Shown: positions 41,051 to 50,509 of the stretch, in pieces
How positions within the stretch are numbered: the stretch's first letter is position 1
Layout: each line of letters opens with the position of its first letter
DNA from: an uncultured Eubacteriales bacterium
Lineage (GTDB): Bacteria > Bacillota > Clostridia > Christensenellales > Aristaeellaceae
Reading direction: 5' to 3'
Assembly (NCBI GenBank): GCA_902774025.1
Contig: CACYGY010000008.1
Span: 1-52,041 of the forward strand
Length of the DNA: 52,041 nucleotides
Notes under the pieces: model-generated
Told to the model about the DNA's origin: nothing
The model's database searches: none
Seen by the model: only the letters and a program-made list of their open reading frames with translations
Made by a program: the position numbers and the translations under genes

Positions 41051-43444
41051 TCATTTCAGGGGCACATCGAAGGAAGGGAAGCAGAGAACGCCGGTGTTCT
41101 CCGCCTCCGCCTGAGCAAAGCACGCCTCCGGGTCCGTGGTGTCCATAAGGCGCAGGCTGTAGTGGAACTGGTGGAAGCCCCCCAGGTCTGCCTTGAAATT
41201 GGTTTCCCAGAAATTGTTCATGACCCAGGAGTCCACCCGGTCCGTGTTCTTCAGCTCCGCGTCGCCGCACAGGCGGATGTCATGGGCTTCCAGGGAACCC
41301 ATGGAGATGAGGGGCACATCAGGTGTTTCCACCACCAGAGCCTGATCATCAATCCAGGCCAGGCCGTTCTGCAGGGCGTAGAAATCGCAGCAGGTGCCCG
41401 GAATCTGGTCAATCCTGGGGCGGAAGCGGCAGCCGGTCTTGTCTGCCCACAGGACGCGGCCCTCACCGGAGAAGGGGAGGGTGAGATACAGGTTTTCCGG
41501 GTCCGAAACGCTGTCCTTGTGGAGACGGAAGTCCACGTCCAGGCGGGGCAGATCGCGATAGCCCGTCAGGATGAGCTCTGCGGAGCGGGTGCCCTCCAGG
41601 CGGAAGGACAGGGTCACCTGACTGAGCAGACTTCCCTGAACGGTGATCTTCACGTCCTGAAGGCTTCCCATGTCCCGGAGGGTGTTGAAGGCCTTCCGGT
41701 TGCGGCCCATGCGGCCCCGCACCCGGCAGGTATTGTCCTCCACGGGCGTCCGCTCATACACGGGCAGGAAAGCGCAGTCCCCTTCCCGGGTGATGAGTTC
41801 CCGGCCCCGGGCGCGGTCCAGAATGGAGGTGATGCCCCTGTCCCGCTCCCAGCGGACATGCAGGAAGGGGGTGATCATCTCAAAGGGCGTCAGGACCCAG
41901 TCCGGGTCTTCCTTCCGCACATGGGCGAAGTCCCGGACGCCCTCGGCCCCGTAGGGGCTGGACATGCCCAGCATGGGCGGCGGGGCGGGGGGAATCTCCT
42001 CCACCCGCAGGATCACATGCTCCATGGGCTTCAGGTCCGCCAGAATATGGAAGCCCCAGCCCCGGGGCACCCGGAGAAGCTGGAAGGGGACGGATGCCCC
42101 CGTGTCCTCCCGCACCAGGCGGAAATGCTCGTGGGTAAAGAGGATCTCCATGTCCGTGCGGGCAATGGTTCTGACCGGCACGGGGCTGGGGTTCACCAGA
42201 TGCAGCCGGTAGTCCATCCAGAGGACCACCGGGGTCTCTCCCATGGCGCCGCACAGATCGTCCAGATTCATGCTCACGGCCTCGTGGGCCCTTGTGGCGT
42301 ACATGGACTTGCGGGCGTCCAGCATGGCCACCATGGGATGGGCCGGCTGGGAAACACTGGAGGAATAGCCCCAGGTGTGCTCGCTGTAGAGCATCAGGTC
42401 CCGGCGGGCGCTCTGCATCCGCTCCTCCCGGACGCCTTTGGTGCTGCGGGGATCCAGGTTCCGGCAGATGTGGTATTTCCGCACCGCTTCCCGGTAAATC
42501 CGCACCGCATCGGGGGTGGAGCCCACCCCGTCGCTCCACCAGTCCGTCCAGTCGCCCCGGTAGACGGGGAAGGTGTCCCGGTAGCGTTCCAGCTCCTGGA
42601 AAAAGCGGTCCAGGGTGGTCATTTCCAGCATCAGCTCCGGATGCTTCCGGTTCCAGCGGTGGACGAACTCAATGATGGCCGGTCCGGGCGGGGAATTGTC
42701 CGTGTGCATGCCCGAAACCAGAATGGGGGCGAAGTCCAGGGGATACCCGTCCTCCTTCAGCTTCCGGGCGTAGGCCAGAAGCCGGGTCTGGCGGAGTTCG
42801 TCGGGGCTGATGGGCGTTTCCGCCAGGCCGTCCCGGATCATGTAGCTGATCTTCTGTGAGGCGCCGTGGAGGTTCAGCTCATTCCCCAGATGGTAATGTT
42901 CCGACTGGAACACCAGCATCTGCTTGCCGTCCGGGCCCTCCCATACAAAGGGAATCTGCTTCTTCCCCAGGGCGTTGTACCCGTGATGGGTGTGTACCGC
43001 GGAGAGCAGGCAGGTAATGCCCGCGTCCGCCATGGCGGAGACATAACCCCAGGGATAGCCGTTGATGTCCGCCGTCATGGCGCAGCGGACATGCACGCCC
43101 CGCTGGTCGGGAATCCGCAGGGCGGCCTCCAGGGCCTCCCTGAAGACCCGCTCATCCACCAGGTCCGTGAGGTTCAGATAACTGCCGGACAGACCGATGC
43201 GTCCCTGACTGACATACTTCCAGAAATCCTCCTGGTAGTCGCTGCGGCCTCTGGCGGTGAAAGCTTCCAGGGCCCACAGACATTCCACGTTCCAGCAGAA
43301 ATTCTTCCAGTCGATCAGGTTTTCGGATGCCCGGAGAATGTCCACAACGGATTCCAGGTACCGGGCGTGGTTCCACTGAATCTTTTCCTGCCGGTCCGTA
43401 TAGCCGATGTCCGTGTGGGCGTGGTGAATCAGATAGAATTTCAC
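41051..43444 (-). CDS. GH38-like alpha-mannosidase, cytoplasmic
   Basis: 797 residues without signal peptide. The N-terminal domain has the GH38 zinc and nucleophile layout: HHAHTDIGYTD (His10, Asp12), MTADINGYPWGY with the nucleophile candidate Asp126, and a later HTDNS segment. A middle helical domain (TWGYSSSVSQPAHP) and a large C-terminal beta domain complete the family architecture. It should remove terminal alpha-linked mannose, or a similar sugar, from imported oligosaccharides. Sequence around the nucleophile departs from classical mannosidases, so a different sugar is possible. It starts with GTG; this GTGA overlaps the TGA of the rhamnosidase gene. Confidence 0.8.
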   Translation of the reverse strand: MKFYLIHHAHTDIGYTDRQEKIQWNHARYLESVVDILRASENLIDWKNFCWNVECLWALEAFTARGRSDYQEDFWKYVSQGRIGLSGSYLNLTDLVDERVFREALEAALRIPDQRGVHVRCAMTADINGYPWGYVSAMADAGITCLLSAVHTHHGYNALGKKQIPFVWEGPDGKQMLVFQSEHYHLGNELNLHGASQKISYMIRDGLAETPISPDELRQTRLLAYARKLKEDGYPLDFAPILVSGMHTDNSPPGPAIIEFVHRWNRKHPELMLEMTTLDRFFQELERYRDTFPVYRGDWTDWWSDGVGSTPDAVRIYREAVRKYHICRNLDPRSTKGVREERMQSARRDLMLYSEHTWGYSSSVSQPAHPMVAMLDARKSMYATRAHEAVSMNLDDLCGAMGETPVVLWMDYRLHLVNPSPVPVRTIARTDMEILFTHEHFRLVREDTGASVPFQLLRVPRGWGFHILADLKPMEHVILRVEEIPPAPPPMLGMSSPYGAEGVRDFAHVRKEDPDWVLTPFEMITPFLHVRWERDRGITSILDRARGRELITREGDCAFLPVYERTPVEDNTCRVRGRMGRNRKAFNTLRDMGSLQDVKITVQGSLLSQVTLSFRLEGTRSAELILTGYRDLPRLDVDFRLHKDSVSDPENLYLTLPFSGEGRVLWADKTGCRFRPRIDQIPGTCCDFYALQNGLAWIDDQALVVETPDVPLISMGSLEAHDIRLCGDAELKNTDRVDSWVMNNFWETNFKADLGGFHQFHYSLRLMDTTDPEACFAQAEAENTGVLCFPSFDVPLK

Positions 43445-45552
43445 GCTTTTACCTCTCTTCTCATCAGGGTATGGCGCCCCTTCTCCAGGATCAGGGTCTC
43501 ATCCGGGAGGATCAGGGTGGTTCTGACGGGGACGGTGATATCCAGACGGATATAGTCCTTGCGTTCCCAGGCCACGGAATGGAAGCCCGCTCGTGTATGG
43601 GTCCTGACGGACAGGCCTGAAATGATGGAGGGGAACAGGGGCCGCAGCACGTCCGGCTCCTCCATGGAAATGCCGGCCAGATCGTGATAAAGGGACGAAA
43701 CGCAGCCGCCGAACATGGGGTGATCCTGGGATTTCTTGCCGTCCCAGTACTCCCAGAGGGTGGTGGCGCCCTTGTCCATCTGCCAGCCGAAGGAATGCAT
43801 GGGTGCCCGGCTGGTGAGCAGATGCAGGGCCGTATCCGCGTACCCGTACTTGAAGAGCTGGCGGATCAGGCTTCCCGTGGCCAGGAAGCCCGTGTCAAAG
43901 CCTGCCTCCTGATCGTACCGCTCCGCCATGGCCCTGGCCACCGCTTCATCGCCCAGGCCCGCTTCCAGCGCCAGGGCGTCCGCGCCCTGATGGCCCTGGA
44001 GATAGTGGTCACCCTGGCGGTAGAGCCGGTCCATCTGCACGGCGCACTGGGTCCAGGCGTCCTCCAGGTCCCGGGTGTCCTCTCCCAGATCCCTGCCCAG
44101 TTCCTCCATGACCCTGAGACAGCGGAGATAGTAGCAGGTGTTGACATACTTTTCAGGCAGGGACTCGGGCTCCGGTGAGCACCAGTCCCCCAGACACCAG
44201 CCCAGTTCCTCCTCCCGGACGATCTGCATGGAGGCGTCCATGCGGGACTGGAGGTACTGGATGAACAGGCGCATATGGGGCCAGGCGTCCCGGATGATCT
44301 CCAGGTCCCGGTAGCGCACGTAATGGGCGTAGGGCACCAGCACCACGGCGCTTCCCCAGCCTCCCGGGCCGCCGCCGCCGCCGTAGAAGGGAGCGGTATG
44401 CTGCACATGCCCGGTGGTGAGATCCTGACTGTCCAGAATATCCCGGATCCACTTGCGGTAGAACAGATCGCCGTCCAGCAGATACATGTCCGCGCTGGCA
44501 ATGGCCTGCCCGTCTCCGGTGTAGCCCAGACGCTCCCGGTGGGGACAGTCGGAGGGCACGCCGCAGTGCATGTTGTTCAGGCGGGTCCGGACATAGGCGT
44601 TGTGAAGATGGTTCAGGACCGGGTCGGAGCAGTGGAAATACCCCACCACGTCCATGTCCGTGTGAATTTCCAGAACCTCCGGATTTCTGCACATGCCCTG
44701 GACTTCCACGTACCGGAAGCCGTGCCAGGTGAAGCGGGGCCGGAACTGGTCAGGCCGTCCGCGGGAGATGCACTGGTCCATCTGAACGGTACTTCCGCAG
44801 GAATCCGTGTCCAGCTCCATGTCCGGCGTCAGGTTTTCCGCGTAGCGCACCTGTGTCCTGTGCCCTTCCAGTCCCGGGGTTTCAAAGGTGAGCACACCGG
44901 TCAGGTTCCGCCCGCAGTCGTAGATCCGCTTGCCCGCGTCCTCGTGAATCAGAAGGGGACGGATGCGGCAGATGACCCGGTCGGGGGGACAGGTCTGAAT
45001 CTCCGGCGTGCCTTCCGGCCCCTTTGTCTCCCGCACCGGTTTCCAGGGCCCGGGATTGTCCATGAGCCGCAGGTCCTGGGTTTCGCCGGTGTAGACATTG
45101 TTGCTGATGATGGGGGAGAGACGGTAGCGCAGATGGGAGCCGGAGACGTACTCATGGGGTCCGTCGTCCTCCTCCCAGGTGAGGCGGAAGGCCAGCACGG
45201 GCATATCCCCGTACCACAGGTCTCCCTCCACCAGGCGCTCCTTCTGGGTGTACCAGCCGTTTCCCAGCAGGATGCTCAGGCGGTTTTCCCCGCTCCGGAG
45301 GGTGAGATCATACCGGAGGAAGGACACGCGGCAGCGCATCCGGTCATCCAGGGGGTAGAGCAGGCGGCGGTTCTGACGGGGGGTGTAGTCCGTCCAGACC
45401 GGGGACAGAACATCGGCGCCCACCTTTTCCCCGTTCAGGGAGCACTCAAAGAAACCGAGACCGCAGATTTCCAGGGAAGCGGAGCGGGGACTGCTGGCAG
45501 AAAAGGTTCCCTGGATCTGAGGGGCATCGCAGTCGGTGGTAATCCAGTTCAT
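43441..45552 (-). CDS. Alpha-L-rhamnosidase (GH78), cytoplasmic
   Basis: 703 residues without signal peptide. An N-terminal beta-sandwich part (GNGWYTQKERLVEG) leads to the (alpha/alpha)6 catalytic domain with the diagnostic DCPHRERLGYTGDG at 335-348 and, later, ATTLWEYWDG, which carries a conserved catalytic glutamate. It releases terminal L-rhamnose inside the cell. The start at 45,552 has an AAAGGAG site and its ATGA overlaps the preceding gene; a longer frame to 45,603 is rejected. Confidence 0.92.
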   Translation of the reverse strand: MNWITTDCDAPQIQGTFSASSPRSASLEICGLGFFECSLNGEKVGADVLSPVWTDYTPRQNRRLLYPLDDRMRCRVSFLRYDLTLRSGENRLSILLGNGWYTQKERLVEGDLWYGDMPVLAFRLTWEEDDGPHEYVSGSHLRYRLSPIISNNVYTGETQDLRLMDNPGPWKPVRETKGPEGTPEIQTCPPDRVICRIRPLLIHEDAGKRIYDCGRNLTGVLTFETPGLEGHRTQVRYAENLTPDMELDTDSCGSTVQMDQCISRGRPDQFRPRFTWHGFRYVEVQGMCRNPEVLEIHTDMDVVGYFHCSDPVLNHLHNAYVRTRLNNMHCGVPSDCPHRERLGYTGDGQAIASADMYLLDGDLFYRKWIRDILDSQDLTTGHVQHTAPFYGGGGGPGGWGSAVVLVPYAHYVRYRDLEIIRDAWPHMRLFIQYLQSRMDASMQIVREEELGWCLGDWCSPEPESLPEKYVNTCYYLRCLRVMEELGRDLGEDTRDLEDAWTQCAVQMDRLYRQGDHYLQGHQGADALALEAGLGDEAVARAMAERYDQEAGFDTGFLATGSLIRQLFKYGYADTALHLLTSRAPMHSFGWQMDKGATTLWEYWDGKKSQDHPMFGGCVSSLYHDLAGISMEEPDVLRPLFPSIISGLSVRTHTRAGFHSVAWERKDYIRLDITVPVRTTLILPDETLILEKGRHTLMRREVKA

Positions 45553-47813
45553 GTTTTTTCTCCTTTCACGCGGATATCCAGAGGCTTCCCGTCGTTTTCC
45601 CACTCAAGGCAGAGGACCTGTGCCTCCTCGTCCCATTCCATGGCGAGGGGAAGCCTGGAGGATACGCCCAGGGGCGGGAAGGGAAGGAACAGTTTCAGAA
45701 TGGCGTGCACCTCCCCGGCTCCCCGGGTCCTGAGGAGGAGGCCGCGGCTCTCCTCCTCCATGGACAGGATGCGCACGGCGCTGATGAGGATCCGGGGCCT
45801 GTCCCGGGGGATCCGGTCAAGGTCCAGGAGCAGGGCGCTGTCCCCGGCACGGATATCCAGGGAGGTGATCAGGGGACAGCGGTCCTCCGTCAGATCCGCA
45901 AAATGTCCCTGAAGGTGCAGGGGTGTGTCGCTTACGCTCTCGTCCATGACCCGGGCGACGATATAGGGGCCGCGGCGGAGGAGAAGGGTGTTGGAAAACT
46001 GCCAGTCTCCGCCGGAGCGCCGGATGAAATCCCGGACAAGACACCGCCAGTCCATGGCCTGAGCAGCGTCCAGACAGATGTCGGCGGGGCAGAGCCGCAC
46101 AAGGGTCAGGCTGCCCTCCCCCAGGGGAAAGACGCCTTCCCGCTCGGACGGATCCAGGCCCAGGACGGAGAGAAGATGCTCGAGGGGACGGGCAAATCCC
46201 AGGTCCTTCCACCAGGATCGCACGTTTTGATAAATGCTTTCATGCTCCGCAAACAGGAGATGTCCGCCGCTGAGGATCCACGACCGGAGACACAGGTGGA
46301 CCTCCGGAACCGTGGGTGTCATGAAGGCATAGCTGAGGATGGCGGCATGAATGCCCCGGAGACTGTCCGGAAAGTGCGGAAGATTGTCCAGCTGCAGGGG
46401 ACAGGGGGGCAGGCCGTACTTGAGAAGCGGCATGGCCAGACCGAAGAAATGGGGGAAGGTCAGGCCGGAAAGCCAGCTGTTCCGCTGCGCTCCGTCCCGG
46501 CGGAGTGTCTGTGTGAATGCCCGGCTGTCCCGGGCCCGGGGGCCGTCTGTGCTTTCCTCCCTCCGGATCCAGTGCTCCAGGAGCCTGTCCTCATGCGCCG
46601 GGTCCGAAGGCATGTCCTGAGGACACAGGCGCTGATCAAGGGCGGTGTCCGAGATAAAAAGCCCCAGGGCCGTATTGTGGTTTTCCCACCGGGGCTCCTC
46701 TTCCTCCATGTCCCCCAGCATCTGAAACATGCACATGAGCCAGGTGCGGTAGGTGTCGGGAATCCGCCGGGCCTGCGGGGCGGCGTAACTGGTCTCGTCC
46801 CTTTCCCGGATGCCCGGCTGAACTCTGGGGAACACCCCTTCCATGACCCGGGTGGGCCAGGTGCAGGCCTCATAGCGCGCCACGCGGGGGTGCATGAGGG
46901 AGGCGATGAGGGTCTCCCTGTAATGTTCCCGGTAGTTTTCCCAGGTGTAGGCGGGATTGTCCTCCACCGGGTCATGGAGGAACCACATGGTCCGCCCTGT
47001 ATTCCGCACCAGCTCCTGCATGCAGCCGTACTCCAGAAAGGCGGTCTCAAAGGTCCGCTCCCGGATGAGCCCCTCATGCACGTTGGGGGTGCGGCTGGTG
47101 CCTGTCCAGACCTGGGCGATGAAGCCGCTGAGACAGGGGAGGGCGTTGAGGGCGGATTCCGGGGAAAGAATCCGCCACTGGCAGTAGTTGATGAGGCTGT
47201 GGGTGGGCACATAGAACCGGAGATGGCGGCCGTACTTTTCCAGTGCATAGGCGCACAGGTTCCGGCTCACCTGATCCAGCACGTGCGCGTACAGAGCCCG
47301 CTTCAGGCGGGCACAGCGGATCTGGGCGTCGGCGCACAGGTGCTGGGGCTGAAAGGGCTCATGATACATGGCCTCGTAGGCACTGCGGAAGGCAGGGGAA
47401 TAGCCGCTGCGGTTCCAGAATTCCGGTTCCTCCAGATGAATGGCCAGAACGCCCGCGTCCACGCCTTTTTTCAGCTTTTCCGTCAGATAGTCTCCGAAGG
47501 CGTCCGTGGGCACCATGCAGGGAATGCCGGGATTGTGGAGGACTGTGCGGCCCTCCCGGTCCGTCTGGGCCTCGTCCCAGTGATTCCGGCCGTCCCATTC
47601 GCCGTTCAGGTAATCCTGATAGTTCCCCCAGGCGATGCCCGTCATGAGGTGCACCCTGTATCCGGCTTCCGCATAGGTCCGGACTCTGTGAGGCATGTCC
47701 TCGTCAATGCCGTAGACCATGACGAAATCACAGGCGAAATCAATGGAGGGGATCAGGTTCTGCCGGTCCTGAAAACCGGTCTTTTCCTCCAGAGGGCTGC
47801 GGATATAGCTCAT
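45549..47813 (-). CDS. Unassigned TIM-barrel glycosidase-like protein
   Basis: 754 residues, no signal peptide. I cannot assign a GH family. The N-terminal half has alternating strands and helices like a TIM barrel, with IHLEEPEFWNRSGYSPAF (Glu128/Glu129) at a position resembling the acid/base strand of clan GH-A, and TMWFLHDPVEDNP near 275-290 as a second acidic segment. From about 480, LRGIHAAILSYAFMTP and SGGHLLFAEHES resemble the GATase-like domain of GH42 beta-galactosidases. The last 120 residues are beta-rich. The gene overlaps both neighbours by 4-nt ATGA junctions and so is translationally coupled to the alpha-galactosidase and rhamnosidase genes, which supports a role in the same oligosaccharide pathway. 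Confidence 0.65.
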   Translation of the reverse strand: MSYIRSPLEEKTGFQDRQNLIPSIDFACDFVMVYGIDEDMPHRVRTYAEAGYRVHLMTGIAWGNYQDYLNGEWDGRNHWDEAQTDREGRTVLHNPGIPCMVPTDAFGDYLTEKLKKGVDAGVLAIHLEEPEFWNRSGYSPAFRSAYEAMYHEPFQPQHLCADAQIRCARLKRALYAHVLDQVSRNLCAYALEKYGRHLRFYVPTHSLINYCQWRILSPESALNALPCLSGFIAQVWTGTSRTPNVHEGLIRERTFETAFLEYGCMQELVRNTGRTMWFLHDPVEDNPAYTWENYREHYRETLIASLMHPRVARYEACTWPTRVMEGVFPRVQPGIRERDETSYAAPQARRIPDTYRTWLMCMFQMLGDMEEEEPRWENHNTALGLFISDTALDQRLCPQDMPSDPAHEDRLLEHWIRREESTDGPRARDSRAFTQTLRRDGAQRNSWLSGLTFPHFFGLAMPLLKYGLPPCPLQLDNLPHFPDSLRGIHAAILSYAFMTPTVPEVHLCLRSWILSGGHLLFAEHESIYQNVRSWWKDLGFARPLEHLLSVLGLDPSEREGVFPLGEGSLTLVRLCPADICLDAAQAMDWRCLVRDFIRRSGGDWQFSNTLLLRRGPYIVARVMDESVSDTPLHLQGHFADLTEDRCPLITSLDIRAGDSALLLDLDRIPRDRPRILISAVRILSMEEESRGLLLRTRGAGEVHAILKLFLPFPPLGVSSRLPLAMEWDEEAQVLCLEWENDGKPLDIRVKGEKT

Positions 47814-49351
47814 GCTCCGTCCTCCCCGAAATCAAAGTGGAAACGTTCACCGTTACTCTGCCAGAGGGAAGGAACGGAGGTGGTCAGCCAGTCCAGAGGT
47901 TCCGGTATCCGTCCGGAGACCGCCTGTGCCAGAGAGCACTCAAGGGCCGCGCGGATCTCATCCCTCATGGACGGGGTTACGGCACGGACGTCCATGGACA
48001 GAAACAGGGGCGTGCCGCTCAGGGCAAGGACCCGCAGCCATTCCCGGTTTTTCTCCCATGGAATATGGGGCGTAATGCCCGCGCAGTCTGCGTCGCAGGC
48101 ATAGAAGAGATTGTGCTGCATCATCCGGAAGGCCAGGGTGTTGACGCCCATTTTCCGGGTGCGGGCCCATTCCCGGCCGCTGGTGTCGTCTCCGGTGCGC
48201 TGGATTTCGAAAAGGCCGGCGCTTAAATGGGAGAAGGTATTGCAGCCAAGAAGCAGGGCGTCCCCGGCGCCCTGGCGAAGGGCGCGGTACAGGTCCAGAA
48301 GGATCCGGGCCGTGGTGCGGGTCCGGTCATGGAAATGCCAGTCCCCCCGGGTGACCCTCAGGCCCATCTGGGGGCCCCACAGACCCGTGATATCGAAGGA
48401 GGTGAAATCGTGCTTGATGAGCTCATACCCCCAGGACCGGAATCTGGCGGTATCCTCCCGGACACGGTCCAGCACCTCGGGGCGGCTGGGATCCAGCACC
48501 GTAAAGGAAGCGTCCCGGTTGTGCATGAGGTTCAGGGAGGAATCCGCCTCCTTTGTCACCAGGGGGCGGAACCAGAGGCCGGGACGCATGCCCCTTTCCC
48601 GGAGAGCGAGGGCCAGGGCGTGCATATCGGGAAAGGCGGAGTTCCCCTGATGCCAGGGTCCGCCGTTATAGGACGGGTCATGCATGATCTGCCAGCCGTC
48701 GTCAATGACCGCATAGGCGGAAAGCCCATGAGGCGCCAGAGACGCGAAAAAGTCCGCATCCCGGAGGATCTCCTCCGAACGGGCATTCCCGTAGGCGTAA
48801 TACCAGTTGTTGATGCCCAGAACGGGTTCCCGGGGCAGGCGGGGCCGTGGACAGAGCATGCGGCAGAAGGCTCTGCCGGCTTCCATGGGACTTTCGCCGG
48901 CAGGCCCCCGGCGGATCCGCACATGACAGAGGGTGAGGGTGCGCCCCTGGGCCAGGGTGGGGCATGTCCCGTTTTCCAGATTCATGTGCAGGGTCAGAAT
49001 ATCCCCGTCCGCTTCCCAGCAGCACAGGGTATCGCAGCCCGTCATGACGCCGGCGCCGTGGGTCAGGCCGTCCAGATGGAAGAGAAGGTACCAGGGATGG
49101 AAACGGCCTGCCCGGGGACTTTCCCACTGAAGGTCTCCGTATCCCCGTTCCCAGGCATCTCCCAGGACCCGGGTTTCCGCGGGCAGCTTCAGGGGCCATG
49201 AAAGGCAGACGCGCCGGGGAAAGAATTCCTCGCCCGTCACCTCCAGGCAGAATCCGTTCTCCTCCATCGTCATGGTGAAACGGGAGAGGGGGAAATCCGG
49301 GTCATCCGGGCAGAATAGACGGTGCGGGGTGAGAGACAGAAACTCCTGCAT
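47810..49351 (-). CDS. GH36-like alpha-galactosidase, cytoplasmic
   Basis: 513 residues, shorter than classical GH36 enzymes of about 700. An N-terminal beta domain precedes a TIM barrel with YAVIDDGWQ near 213-221, LIKHDFTSFD with the nucleophile Asp315, and RTGDDTSG with the acid/base candidate Asp388/389. This is the clan GH-D pattern. It should cleave alpha-galactosides or similar alpha-linked sugars. It starts behind AAAGGAAC, 11 bases after the esterase gene, and its stop overlaps the next ATG. Confidence 0.85.
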   Translation of the reverse strand: MQEFLSLTPHRLFCPDDPDFPLSRFTMTMEENGFCLEVTGEEFFPRRVCLSWPLKLPAETRVLGDAWERGYGDLQWESPRAGRFHPWYLLFHLDGLTHGAGVMTGCDTLCCWEADGDILTLHMNLENGTCPTLAQGRTLTLCHVRIRRGPAGESPMEAGRAFCRMLCPRPRLPREPVLGINNWYYAYGNARSEEILRDADFFASLAPHGLSAYAVIDDGWQIMHDPSYNGGPWHQGNSAFPDMHALALALRERGMRPGLWFRPLVTKEADSSLNLMHNRDASFTVLDPSRPEVLDRVREDTARFRSWGYELIKHDFTSFDITGLWGPQMGLRVTRGDWHFHDRTRTTARILLDLYRALRQGAGDALLLGCNTFSHLSAGLFEIQRTGDDTSGREWARTRKMGVNTLAFRMMQHNLFYACDADCAGITPHIPWEKNREWLRVLALSGTPLFLSMDVRAVTPSMRDEIRAALECSLAQAVSGRIPEPLDWLTTSVPSLWQSNGERFHFDFGEDGA

Positions 49352-49362
49352 GGCTGTTCCTT

Positions 49363-50427
49363 TCAGGTTTCCTCAGGAAAGGGGCAGTTATTGTACGCCG
49401 ACACGTCCCGGTGTGCGAAGACATCGTCGCAGAACCGGAGCAGTGTCCGCCAGTCATCCGCAGAGAAATCATGTCCGCCGGGGCGGAAATGGGCGATGTT
49501 CAGCCCGCCCACCCGGTCAAAGACAGGCTGGGCTGCCCGCCAGGTGAGGGCCGTGCCCCTGGGATTGGACCAGGCATCTCCGATGCCTTCCAGACTGAAG
49601 AGGGTTCTGGGGGCGATGAGTGCCTTGAGAATATGAGCGTCCAGCGGAAATTCCCGCTCTTTTCCCATCTGTGCGGGGTCTCCTTCGGGGAACCAGCGGG
49701 GAAAGCCGGGGCCCCACCAGTAGGGGAATACGGAGCCGACGCGGCCCAGGGATTCCACCTTTGTGACATCCTGACAGAAGCCTTCCTCGTCCCCCAGGTA
49801 CCGGAAGCATCCGCAGCCGCCGGCACCGGAACAGATGGGGGCACAGATCTGGTAGCGTTCATCGAAGATGCCGCAGGCAAGGGCTGCCTTGCCGCCCCGG
49901 GAAAAGCCCGTGCATACCAGGCGGTTTGGATCCACGTCTTCGCGGCTGAGGAGGTAGTCCAGCAGACATGACTGGGCAAAAGCCCAGGCACGGACGCCGC
50001 CCCAGTCCCAGCCGGGAAATGCACTGCGGACAGGCTTGGGCCCGTCGGCGCTGTCGGCCCAGACGGTTTCCCTCTCAAAGCCCGCGACGATAAACCCATA
50101 TTTTGCCACGGCTTCCTCGTAGGGGCATTTGTCCCAGTCGTGTTGGGAGAACTGGTTCCAGGTGATGACCGGATGCGGTCCCGGCCCTTTGGGCACATAG
50201 AGTGTGGCGGGGAAGGAGATACTGTGGTCCGGTTTCATAAAGATGCAGACCTCTTCCCGGAACCCTTTTCCGCCCCATACGGGATACCGGTCCATGACTC
50301 GTCCCCTGGCGTGCCCCTCAGGCGCATGGCCGTAGAGACAGTCTTCCGCTGTACTCATCCATTCCCGGCGACGCCGGGGCCAGGCGGAAAGATCCGACAG
50401 TTCCGGATCGGGCAGATCAAAACGCAT
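49363..50427 (-). CDS. CE15-like glucuronoyl esterase family protein, cytoplasmic
   Basis: 354 residues, no signal peptide. The alpha/beta-hydrolase nucleophile motif is GFSRGGKAAL with Ser176, close to the GHSRGGK motif of bacterial CE15. SGAGGCGCFRYLGDE matches the family's following loop, and RPGGHDFSADDW near 310-320 supplies the catalytic histidine. Family members split esters of (4-O-methyl-)glucuronic acid; secreted forms act on lignin-carbohydrate links, whereas a cytoplasmic form would act on imported esterified oligosaccharides. ATG at 50,427 is preferred over GTG at 50,436 for its AAAGGAG spacing. It is the first gene of the five-gene operon. Confidence 0.82.
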   Translation of the reverse strand: MRFDLPDPELSDLSAWPRRRREWMSTAEDCLYGHAPEGHARGRVMDRYPVWGGKGFREEVCIFMKPDHSISFPATLYVPKGPGPHPVITWNQFSQHDWDKCPYEEAVAKYGFIVAGFERETVWADSADGPKPVRSAFPGWDWGGVRAWAFAQSCLLDYLLSREDVDPNRLVCTGFSRGGKAALACGIFDERYQICAPICSGAGGCGCFRYLGDEEGFCQDVTKVESLGRVGSVFPYWWGPGFPRWFPEGDPAQMGKEREFPLDAHILKALIAPRTLFSLEGIGDAWSNPRGTALTWRAAQPVFDRVGGLNIAHFRPGGHDFSADDWRTLLRFCDDVFAHRDVSAYNNCPFPEET

Positions 50428-50470
50428 GGGATCCACTCCTTTATGCTTTTTCAGGCTCTTATGTCACAGA

Positions 50471-50509
50471 CGAATCTACCAAATAGGAAGGGGTTCGTCA
50501 ATAGATTCG
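50471..50509 (-). promoter_or_regulatory. Promoter of the five-gene glycosidase operon inside an inverted repeat
   Basis: On the minus strand TTGACG (plus 50,496-50,501) and TAGATT (plus 50,473-50,478) have a 17-bp spacer. CGAATCTA at 50,471-50,478 and TAGATTCG at 50,502-50,509 form an 8-bp inverted repeat whose arms cover the -10 box and the bases just upstream of the -35 box. This fits a repressor operator straddling the promoter. Confidence 0.65.
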
